Positions 1-4,480 of a DNA stretch of 6,802 nt are shown in pieces. Both the position numbers and the translations under genes were made by a program. The notes under the pieces are model-generated. The model ran no database searches. It was not told the DNA's origin and saw nothing but the letters and a program-made list of their open reading frames with translations. Source of the stretch: an uncultured Asticcacaulis sp. (GTDB taxonomy: Bacteria; Pseudomonadota; Alphaproteobacteria; Caulobacterales; Caulobacteraceae); the NCBI GenBank assembly GCA_946480525.1, contig CAMLLA010000231.1:1-6802 (forward strand). The letters are read 5' to 3'. The first letter of the stretch is position 1. Every line of letters starts with the position of its first letter.

Positions 1-299
1 CGGTAGGTGTCTTCGGAAAAGTCTTCGTGGCCCGGCGTATCGAGCAGGTTGAACAAAAGGTCGCCGTACTCGAACGTCATGACCGACGACGACACCGAAA
101 TGCCGCGTTCGCGTTCGATCTTCATCCAGTCCGTGCGCGTCCGGCGGTTTTCGCCGCGCGCCCGCACCTGGCCGGCGGCGCGGATCGATCCGCCCGCCAG
201 CAGCAGATGCTCGGTCAGCGTCGTCTTACCGGCGTCCGGGTGCGAAATGATGGCGAAGGTACGGCGGCGGGGCGCCTCGGTGGCAGGGGTCTTTGACAT
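1..299 (-). CDS. prfC: Peptide chain release factor 3 (RF3), N-terminal part, cut by left edge
   Basis: RF3 is a cytoplasmic translational GTPase that releases class I release factors (RF1/RF2) from the ribosome after termination. The 99 residues visible match the start of its G domain. They contain the P-loop SHPDAGKTT (residues 19-27), the switch I segment RGISVSSSV (65-73) and the G3 motif [13 protein letters not shown] (87-99). The [14 protein letters not shown] wording and the short N-terminus before [16 protein letters not shown] separate RF3 from EF-G, LepA and TypA. The ATG at 299-297 gives the usual RF3 N-terminus, but no clear Shine-Dalgarno precedes it. A TTG at 335-333, in frame and behind an AAAAGG, is a weaker alternative. 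The remaining roughly 400 or more residues lie left of base 1. Switch I reads VSSS where, from memory, E. coli RF3 has ITTS, a conservative change. Confidence 0.95.
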   Translation of the reverse strand, partial: MSKTPATEAPRRRTFAIISHPDAGKTTLTEHLLLAGGSIRAAGQVRARGENRRTRTDWMKIERERGISVSSSVMTFEYGDLLFNLLDTPGHEDFSEDTY

Positions 300-494
300 G
301 GCGGCGGAGGTAAAGCTTGAGGCCGCAAATGTCAAAGGCTGAGCACCTTTTACTGTCGGCACACGGGTCTGTGACTTGCGTTAATGCCGGACCGTGGCAT
401 CGTAAAACACAACGCCCGCGAATTTTATTCGTGAAAACATCAGTATGCCCGTTAACCCTAATCGCCACACATCCAACTCACGAGACAATCGGTA
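300..494. other. Intergenic region upstream of prfC, no convincing gene
   Basis: This is the divergent gap between prfC and the doubtful ORF at 495. It is more AT-rich than its surroundings. It contains two small inverted repeats: ATGCC/GGCAT at 384-400 with a 7-base loop, and CGAAT-TTT-ATTCG at 419-431. It also contains one TTAACC (452-457), a possible CtrA half-site. I found no promoter with good -35 and -10 elements at proper spacing on either strand, so the prfC promoter is not assigned. Confidence 0.4.
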
Positions 495-647
495 ATGAGC
501 GTGCACGTTCTTGAACCGCATGACAGTTACGCGGCATTGAAGCCTGCTCGTCTGGCCTGGTATGGCGCCCCCTTGCGCAACCCCGCCCCTGCGCGACCTT
601 TTGACCGGCCGGCTCCGGTCGAACGGACGCCGACCGCGCCTGTTTAG
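495..647 (+). CDS. Possible small protein of 50 residues, unknown function
   Basis: An ATG at 495 opens 50 codons ending in TAG at 645-647. The product begins MSVHVLEPHDSYAALKPARL and has a proline- and arginine-rich second half, with no membrane segment or recognisable domain. The ribosome-binding site is weak (GAG at 483-485, about nine bases ahead of the ATG). Third-position G/C bias is poorer than in the large genes here. It runs convergent to the 78-codon gene on the other strand and the two stop codons overlap by four bases (644-647). It may be a genuine small protein or a chance frame. If it is not a gene, 300-643 is a 344-base non-coding stretch upstream of prfC. Confidence 0.3.
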   Translation: MSVHVLEPHDSYAALKPARLAWYGAPLRNPAPARPFDRPAPVERTPTAPV

Positions 648-880
648 GCAGCGTCACACAATGCAACCGCAGTGACGATATCGTCCACGGCTTCGCCTTC
701 GGTAATGTTACGGGCGCACACTGCCACCAGGGCGTTGTCCGACAACGCTTCAGCCACAGGCGTCGCGTCCAGCGACAATGTCCACCGCAATTGGGCGCGC
801 GCCTCATCCAGGGCAAGCTCGCCGTCCTTCAGACGACGAACGATATTCGCAGCGTGCTGATCGATACCGGTATGCGGCAT
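644..880 (-). CDS. Small hypothetical protein, 78 residues
   Basis: The ATG at 880-878 is preceded by a near-perfect Shine-Dalgarno, AAGGAGGT (minus strand, bases 892-885), five bases before the start. This is the best ribosome-binding site in the window and strongly suggests that the frame is translated. The product (MPHTGIDQHAANIVRRLKDG at its start) is acidic, alanine-rich and probably all-helical, with two cysteines (one near the C-terminus) and no signal peptide or membrane segment. I do not recognise a family. It is a single-gene unit, pointing toward prfC and separated from it by more than 340 bases. A small inverted repeat, GCCCG/CGGGC (898-917), lies in its leader just ahead of the ribosome-binding site. 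Confidence 0.7.
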   Translation of the reverse strand: MPHTGIDQHAANIVRRLKDGELALDEARAQLRWTLSLDATPVAEALSDNALVAVCARNITEGEAVDDIVTAVALCDAA

Positions 881-897
881 GATGACCTCCTTGATAT

Positions 898-917
898 GCC
901 CGGAAATAAGGTCGGGC
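898..917 (-). repeat. Short inverted repeat in the 5' leader of the 78-residue gene
   Basis: GCCCG (898-902) can pair with CGGGC (913-917) around a 10-base loop. It lies just upstream of the AAGGAGGT ribosome-binding site of the minus-strand gene starting at 880. The stem is only five base pairs, so this may be chance; if real, it could act as a leader hairpin or an operator half-site pair. Confidence 0.2.
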
Positions 918-1091
918 TACCGCGGGCGTTTCTCGCTGCGGACGGCCGGGATCGGTATCCATTCGGATGCAGGCATTATTGCGGGCATAAAATAAGGGCA
1001 CGATGCAGTTAAGGCTGCGATCAGGAAAGACGGGGATAAATGGCACAAATGGCCCGCGTTTACCTTGCCCCTTAGGAGGCTCTTAATCGCA

Positions 1092-1136
1092 ATGTGGGAT
1101 AACACCGGTTACCTGAGACACATTCGAGGCCTTTAA
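1092..1136 (+). CDS. Candidate 14-codon leader ORF, in frame with the next gene
   Basis: AGGAGG at 1074-1079 is a full-strength Shine-Dalgarno, yet the only start codon near it is the ATG at 1092 (12-base spacing). This opens MWDNTGYLRHIRGL followed by TAA at 1134-1136. The frame is the same as the gene starting at 1146, ten bases further on, whose own ribosome-binding site is poor. Possible readings are a translated leader peptide that couples translation to the next gene, or an old longer N-terminus cut off by a nonsense codon. Translation is inferred only from the ribosome-binding site. Confidence 0.3.
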   Translation: MWDNTGYLRHIRGL

Positions 1137-1145
1137 CCCGGACAC

Positions 1146-1619
1146 ATGGAACCTTATCGTTTCAAAGTCTTTGTTGATCACGAACGGCGCGTACTGACGG
1201 TACGCGTTATCGGCCTTATGCCCAGAGCGGAATTTGTCGATCGCCTTTTCGAAGCCTACGGGCGGATCGACCAGCCATGGACCTACAATCGCATCATGGA
1301 TTTCCGCCGCTTTGACGGTCAGATTTCCGCCGATTATATCGAAGAGATGGGCCGCCGCTGGCACGCCATGGTTCCGCCCAACACGCCGCGCTCGAAACTG
1401 GCGGTCGTCAGTTGCAACCCGATCGACGAGACCCGCGTGCCGTCGGTATCGCCATCGGTCCCCAGCCGCGCCATCTGTCACTTCTCGGATTTCCACAGCG
1501 CCGTCCGCTGGATCGCATCGCAGGACGAGACCGACGCCAGGGAAGAAGTGAACGCCTGGTCCGTCACCGGCATCAGCGCCACCATGCACCTGTCGGACGA
1601 CGTCGCCTACGTGATTTAG
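1146..1619 (+). CDS. Soluble hypothetical protein, possibly SpoIIAA/STAS-like, 157 residues
   Basis: This 157-residue protein has no signal peptide or membrane segment. Residues 1-25 (starting MEPYRFKVFVDHERRVLTVR) look like paired beta-strands. A helix follows (about 28-42, EFVDRLFEAYGRI), then a strand with IMDFRRFDGQ (50-59), a long helix ending EEMGRRWHAM, a strand LAVVSCNP, and a C-terminal helix near FSDFHSAVRWIAS. This alternating order resembles the SpoIIAA-like/STAS fold of small alphaproteobacterial proteins. The resemblance is to predicted structure only; no catalytic motif is visible. The ATG at 1146 is the only sensible start, because a TAA lies in frame at 1134-1136. Its own Shine-Dalgarno is weak (GGA at 1140-1142). 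Codon use is normal for the window. It is probably monocistronic, with a hairpin shortly after the stop. Confidence 0.75.
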   Translation: MEPYRFKVFVDHERRVLTVRVIGLMPRAEFVDRLFEAYGRIDQPWTYNRIMDFRRFDGQISADYIEEMGRRWHAMVPPNTPRSKLAVVSCNPIDETRVPSVSPSVPSRAICHFSDFHSAVRWIASQDETDAREEVNAWSVTGISATMHLSDDVAYVI

Positions 1620-1641
1620 GCCATAAGACCAGACGGCTCCT

Positions 1642-1657
1642 GCAGCGCTGGCGCTGC
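1642..1657 (+). terminator. Hairpin after the 157-residue gene, no U-tract
   Basis: GCAGCG (1642-1647) pairs with CGCTGC (1652-1657) around the tetraloop CTGG, 23 bases after the preceding stop. The stem is GC-rich and stable, but it is followed by GACCATCGGG and not by a run of T. It is therefore at best a weak or factor-assisted terminator, an mRNA 3' end stabiliser, or an attenuator in the leader of the MAPEG gene. Confidence 0.3.
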
Positions 1658-1691
1658 GACCATCGGGCACATTGGCGCATCTCTCAAGACT

Positions 1692-1704
1692 TACCACAGT
1701 GGTA
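1692..1704. promoter_or_regulatory. Perfect palindrome TACCAC-A-GTGGTA ahead of the MAPEG gene
   Basis: Two perfect six-base arms with a single central base lie 21 bases upstream of the MAPEG start codon. The size and symmetry fit the operator of a dimeric helix-turn-helix repressor. As RNA it would have an impossible one-base loop, so a DNA-level role is more likely than a hairpin. No regulator gene is adjacent and I could not place a good promoter around it. Confidence 0.35.
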
Positions 1705-1725
1705 TCGAACCTTGGGGGATCAAAT

Positions 1726-2157
1726 ATGACTCTGACAACTGAACAGGTTTTTCTGCTGCCGTTCCTGGGCCACTTCGGCCTGGTCGTCCTGCTTTACACC
1801 TGGCTGACAGTCGAACGGCAGGTCGCGATCTTCAGGAAGGAAGTCAGGGTCGGCGATTTCGTCAATGTCGACGCCGATCCTGAAAGGTCGAAACGTGTCG
1901 CGCGCAACCTGTCGAACCAATTCGAACTTCCTGTTTTCGCGCTCTTTGCCGCCACCCTGATCTATGTCAAGGGCCAGGTGGAGATGGTCGACATCGCCGC
2001 CGCCTGGGCCTTTCTTGGCGGGCGGCTGATCCATACGGCGGTCCAGACCCTGACCCTTAACGTGCCGCTGCGGGGCATTGTCTTCACCCTCACCTTTCTC
2101 GCGGTCACGGCACTTATGGCGCGAGCCGCCTATGTGGTTTTGCCCTTTCCGTTTTGA
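1726..2157 (+). CDS. MAPEG-family integral membrane protein, 143 residues
   Basis: The MAPEG family groups small four-helix membrane proteins related to microsomal glutathione S-transferase and the leukotriene C4 synthase family. Bacterial members are mostly uncharacterised, and some have glutathione transferase or peroxidase activity. Hydrophobic segments are at about residues 9-29, 66-82, 88-110 and 115-139. The loop before the second helix carries the family signature RNLSNQFELP (60-69), with R60, N61, N64, E67 and P69. GGRLIHTAVQ (98-107) fits the Arg/His-containing third helix. Length is typical. The frame is open back to 1672, but the ATG at 1726 is preceded by GGGGGA (1714-1719) at good distance and gives a normal N-terminus, so I chose it. 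A perfect palindrome lies just upstream. Transcription probably ends at or near the hairpin shared with the convergent sRNA gene. Confidence 0.88.
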   Translation: MTLTTEQVFLLPFLGHFGLVVLLYTWLTVERQVAIFRKEVRVGDFVNVDADPERSKRVARNLSNQFELPVFALFAATLIYVKGQVEMVDIAAAWAFLGGRLIHTAVQTLTLNVPLRGIVFTLTFLAVTALMARAAYVVLPFPF

Positions 2158-2172
2158 CGATCGCCAATCGTC
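2156..2172. repeat. Small inverted repeat over the MAPEG stop codon
   Basis: GACGAT (2156-2161) and ATCGTC (2167-2172) form a six-base-pair stem with a five-base loop, overlapping the TGA of the MAPEG gene. No T-run follows on the plus strand, so it is not a canonical terminator. It may protect the 3' end of the mRNA or be chance. Confidence 0.2.
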
Positions 2173-2178
2173 CCAGGC

Positions 2179-2207
2179 AAAAAAAAGCCGCGCATTACGG
2201 CGCGGCT
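2179..2207 (-). terminator. Intrinsic terminator of the MmgR-like sRNA
   Basis: On the minus strand, AGCCGCGC and GCGCGGCT (2207-2200 and 2193-2186) form an eight-base-pair stem with a six-base loop, followed by eight T (2186-2179; the first also closes the stem). This is a canonical rho-independent terminator. On the plus strand the same hairpin is followed by TAAAAGTTT, so it may also serve, less efficiently, the convergent MAPEG gene. Confidence 0.9.
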
Positions 2208-2263
2208 AAAAGTTTACAGGGAGGAAACGCCCAGGAAGGGCAATCAGCGCGAAAGCGCCGAAC
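2179..2263 (-). ncRNA. mmgR: MmgR/suhB-type (alpha-r8) trans-acting small RNA, about 85 nt
   Basis: Read on the minus strand, the stretch has: a hairpin GCGC-UUUC-GCGC (2258-2247); a hairpin GCCC-UUCCU-GGGC (2241-2229); a single-stranded UUUCCUCCCU (2227-2218) followed by UGUAAACUUUU; then an 8-bp GC hairpin (2207-2186) and a run of U. UUUCCUCCCU is, from memory, the invariant decamer of the alphaproteobacterial alpha-r8 family (Rfam suhB; S. meliloti MmgR, about 77 nt). MmgR binds Hfq and limits polyhydroxybutyrate accumulation, acting on phasin expression. The CCUCCC core is complementary to Shine-Dalgarno sequences, which suggests that it blocks translation starts. The 5' end is estimated from the -10 box and the 3' end from the U-run; both could be off by a few bases. 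No protein frame competes convincingly. Identification is by sequence pattern and architecture, not by a covariance search. Confidence 0.85.
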
Positions 2264-2269
2264 ACCCTC

Positions 2270-2298
2270 ACTATATGGTGCGACGCAGCAAAATTCAA
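2270..2298 (-). promoter_or_regulatory. Sigma70-type promoter of the MmgR-like sRNA
   Basis: On the minus strand, TTGAAT (2298-2293) is a -35 element and TATAGT (2275-2270) a -10 element, with an exact 17-base spacer. The predicted first transcribed base is about 2263, immediately before the first hairpin. The spacing, the match of both boxes and the distance to the RNA all agree. Confidence 0.75.
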
Positions 2299-2312
2299 AG
2301 GATTTTGCGTCG
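2278..2312. promoter_or_regulatory. Inverted repeat and PhaR-like motif overlapping the sRNA promoter
   Basis: Two elements overlap the promoter. First, GCAAAAT (2288-2294) pairs with ATTTTGC (2302-2308) around a 7-base centre; the arms extend as CGAC (2281-2284) with GTCG (2309-2312) after a three-base bulge. Second, on the minus strand CTGC-GTC-GCAC (2288-2278) lies between -35 and -10. It differs in one base from CTGC-N3-GCAG, the type of site I recall for the PHB-responsive repressor PhaR of Rhodobacter and Paracoccus. Binding by PhaR is an inference; the symmetry is seen directly. Confidence 0.4.
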
Positions 2313-2331
2313 TTTCGTTTTCAACTTCCGT

Positions 2332-2337
2332 TACAAT
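2332..2337 (+). promoter_or_regulatory. Possible -10 element (TACAAT) upstream of the chemoreceptor gene
   Basis: TACAAT at 2332-2337 resembles a sigma70 -10 box on the plus strand. The hexamer 17 bases upstream (GTCGTT) is a poor -35. It would leave a leader of about 180 bases before the chemoreceptor start. An isolated TTGACA at 2412-2417 has no matching -10 at 16-18 bases. The chemoreceptor promoter therefore remains uncertain. Confidence 0.2.
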
Positions 2338-2423
2338 CCAAAACCGGTCCGTGAGACGAACAGCGCCCACGCGAACATTTCACTATGTGAGATGGCGCGG
2401 CCGACTTGCATTTGACAGCGCTA

Positions 2424-2473
2424 TTAACCGACTTCGAAAGGCTTTCTTAATCGTCTTGTCGCAACCGTTAACC
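2424..2473. promoter_or_regulatory. Two TTAACC motifs (possible CtrA half-sites)
   Basis: TTAACC occurs at 2424-2429 and 2468-2473 ahead of the chemoreceptor, with a TTAA between them in the AT-rich part of the leader. CtrA, the alphaproteobacterial cell-cycle and motility regulator, binds TTAA-N7-TTAA, or a half-site of the TTAACC type. The full two-part site with seven-base spacing is absent, so this is suggestive only. Confidence 0.2.
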
Positions 2474-2498
2474 AAAACCCGCCCGCGAAGGACGGCAT

Positions 2499-2522
2499 AT
2501 GAGTACCATGGACAGGGAGTAA
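2499..2522 (+). CDS. Candidate 7-codon leader ORF ahead of the chemoreceptor
   Basis: An ATG at 2499, preceded by AAGGA (2487-2491), reads MSTMDRE and stops at TAA (2520-2522), three bases before the GTG start of the chemoreceptor and in the same frame. The Shine-Dalgarno of the chemoreceptor (GGGAG, 2515-2519) lies inside its last codons. Such an arrangement permits termination-reinitiation coupling. No peptide evidence exists, so this could be chance. Confidence 0.3.
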   Translation: MSTMDRE

Positions 2523-2525
2523 TCG

Positions 2526-4208
2526 GTGCGTCTGACCATCAAAGCCTGGCTGATCGGCCTTTTGTCATCTCTTGTCTGCTGCATCGGTGTGATCGGTCTG
2601 GTCACGACTGCCAACCTCAGATCCTCCCACGACGACCTGCGTCTTGTCGGCGGTCAACAACTGCCGATCGTCCGGGCGATCGGCGATATCAAATACGCCC
2701 TCACCCGCTATCGTCTGCGCGTCGTGCGCACCGCGGAAACGCTTGATCCGGCAGGTGTCGCCAAGAACCGCCGCGATCTTGGCCTGGCGCAAAAGGACAT
2801 CGACGCCAGCATCGCCAACTATCACAGGCTGGTCGCCGGCGACGCGGAACAGGTAGCGCTTGCCCGCGCCTTCGACGCCAACTGGCGTACCGCCAACGAC
2901 TGGCACGACAAGGTGCTGGACATCGGCGCGCAGGGCCGCGTCACCGAGGCCGTCGATCTGTTCGGCGCGGAGTCCAAGACCACGTTCGACGCCACGATCA
3001 AATCGCTCAATGCCGCCGAAGCCAAGGCCAACGGCATCGCGGATACTGTCCTGACGCGGAACCTTTCGGCTTACCGGACGGTGCAGATGATATCCTGGGC
3101 CGCCATCATCGCTGGGCTGGGCCTCGGTGTTGCTGGCTTTGTCCTGCTGTTGCGCCAGGTCACGGGCCCGATCCAGCGCATTATCGCGGTCATGAAGGCA
3201 CTGTCGTCCGGCGACCTGTCGGCCGACATTCCCTTCACCGGCAACAGCAACGAACTGGGCGACATGGCGCGAACGCTTACGGTTTTCCGCGACTCGTTGC
3301 GCGATGCCGAACGTCTGCGGCACGACCAGTCGCGGCAGGAAGACCTGGCCCAGGCCCGCCGCTCGGAAGAACGCGTCGCCATGGCCGATGAATTCCACCG
3401 GACCGTAGGCGCTCTCGCGGAAACCTTTGTCCATTCCTCACAGGACCTGCAAACGACGGCGCGCACGCTTTCCGTAACGGCAAGCGACGCCAGCCGCAAG
3501 ATCGGCATGGTCAGCGCGGCCGCAGGCGACGCGTCCGACAACGTCACGACCGTTGCTGCCGGCACGGACCAGCTGACCGCCTCGATCCGCGAGATCAACG
3601 CCCAGGTGGTCAAGTCGTCGGACATCGCCAGCGCGGCCGCCGAGGACGCCGTCCGCACGGACCAGAATATCCGCGAGCTGGCGGCGGCCGCCCAGAAGAT
3701 CGGTGACGTGGTGACTCTGATCCAGGCCATTGCGTCACAGACCAACCTGCTGGCGCTGAACGCCACCATCGAAGCCGCACGCGCCGGGGAGGCCGGCAAG
3801 GGCTTTGCCGTCGTGGCGTCAGAGGTCAAATCGCTGGCGCAGCAGACCGCCAGGGCGACCGACGAAATCAGCGTTCGCATTGCCGAGATTCAGACCGCCA
3901 CCGATGTCGCCGTATCGTCCATATCCGGCATTGTCGGCCGCATTGACGCGATCCGTGAAGTCACGTCCGCGATCGCCGGCGCTGTCGAGGAACAGGGGGC
4001 GGCGACCAACGAGATCGCCCACAATACCCGCCGCGCTGCTGACGGCACGCGCGACGTCAGCGGAACCATCGCAGATGTAGGCCACGCGGTCGAAGAAACG
4101 GGAACTGCTTCGGGCCAGTTGCTTGACCTGTCCGCTGGCCTGTCGCGCCAGTCCGGCCAGCTCAAATCCGAGCTGGACGCCTTCGTCGCCCAATTGCGCG
4201 CCGGCTGA
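2526..4208 (+). CDS. Methyl-accepting chemotaxis protein (transmembrane chemoreceptor), 560 residues
   Basis: This inner-membrane chemoreceptor should pass ligand signals to CheA through CheW. It has a first membrane helix (about residues 7-28); a periplasmic, mostly helical domain of about 155 residues that looks like a four-helix-bundle sensor (4HB_MCP type); a second membrane helix (188-210); a HAMP domain (about 211-262, [20 protein letters not shown] at its start); and a cytoplasmic signalling domain (about 290-550). The highly conserved hairpin tip is complete: [20 protein letters not shown] (402-421), then [19 protein letters not shown]. There is no C-terminal NWETF-type pentapeptide for CheR/CheB docking. 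The GTG start is supported by GGGAG six bases upstream, and no other start gives a full first helix. Ligand unknown. No che genes are in the window, so this is a dispersed receptor gene. It is divergent from the sRNA gene. Confidence 0.95.
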   Translation: MRLTIKAWLIGLLSSLVCCIGVIGLVTTANLRSSHDDLRLVGGQQLPIVRAIGDIKYALTRYRLRVVRTAETLDPAGVAKNRRDLGLAQKDIDASIANYHRLVAGDAEQVALARAFDANWRTANDWHDKVLDIGAQGRVTEAVDLFGAESKTTFDATIKSLNAAEAKANGIADTVLTRNLSAYRTVQMISWAAIIAGLGLGVAGFVLLLRQVTGPIQRIIAVMKALSSGDLSADIPFTGNSNELGDMARTLTVFRDSLRDAERLRHDQSRQEDLAQARRSEERVAMADEFHRTVGALAETFVHSSQDLQTTARTLSVTASDASRKIGMVSAAAGDASDNVTTVAAGTDQLTASIREINAQVVKSSDIASAAAEDAVRTDQNIRELAAAAQKIGDVVTLIQAIASQTNLLALNATIEAARAGEAGKGFAVVASEVKSLAQQTARATDEISVRIAEIQTATDVAVSSISGIVGRIDAIREVTSAIAGAVEEQGAATNEIAHNTRRAADGTRDVSGTIADVGHAVEETGTASGQLLDLSAGLSRQSGQLKSELDAFVAQLRAG

Positions 4209-4297
4209 CGACAGCGTTTTCAGTAAAGCCTCACATCGTCCTCATGCCACTCATCCGATGCGTGGCTAGCGTCAGGGTCTCAGCCCAGGAGTGGACG

Positions 4298-4480
4298 ATG
4301 ACAGACGCAACGAACATGGCCTTCAAGGTCAGGCTCCAGGCCGCGACCCTTGAAAAGGTGATAGATTTCCGCCAGTCCCACGGCCTGCCGGCCGGCGAAG
4401 TCATCGGCCTGTGGGCGCGCCTGCTCACCCTGGCCGACAAGATCGAACAAGATACGCAGGCGCCATATCGCTTTAGATGA
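4298..4480 (+). CDS. Small hypothetical protein, 60 residues
   Basis: The frame is open from 4244, but the ATG at 4298 has a clear Shine-Dalgarno (AGGAG, 4287-4291, six bases before it), so the shorter form is preferred. The product begins MTDATNMAFKVRLQAATLEK. It is probably all-helical, with an amphipathic helix ending VIDFRQSHGLP and a second helix GEVIGLWARLLTLADKIEQD; it has no signal peptide or membrane span. I do not recognise a family; a small helical partner protein or a short DNA-binding protein are both possible. It lies 89 bases after the chemoreceptor and may be co-transcribed, since no good terminator separates them. Its last eight bases overlap the 3' end of the convergent RTX gene. 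Confidence 0.6.
   Translation: MTDATNMAFKVRLQAATLEKVIDFRQSHGLPAGEVIGLWARLLTLADKIEQDTQAPYRFR

Noticed and set aside
1083..1697. A 204-codon minus-strand frame over the 157-residue gene
   Set aside because: It is longer than the sense gene but has a shadow-like composition, no ribosome-binding site and no recognisable structure. The plus frame shows alternating strands and helices and normal codon bias.
2218..2227. AGGGAGGAAA on the plus strand as a Shine-Dalgarno
   Set aside because: No start codon follows at usable distance on the plus strand; the motif is the complement of the conserved sRNA decamer.
2154..2354. A 66-codon plus-strand frame over the sRNA gene
   Set aside because: Its ATG overlaps the MAPEG stop codon, it covers the sRNA and its promoter, and its composition is not protein-like.
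2565..3880. Long minus-strand frames (289 and 269 codons) over the chemoreceptor
   Set aside because: These are antisense shadows of a GC-rich helical coding region; the chemoreceptor has complete, ordered domains on the plus strand.
4245..4266. GCCAC/GTGGC inverted repeat after the chemoreceptor as a terminator
   Set aside because: Five-base-pair stem with a 12-base loop and no T-run; too weak to call.
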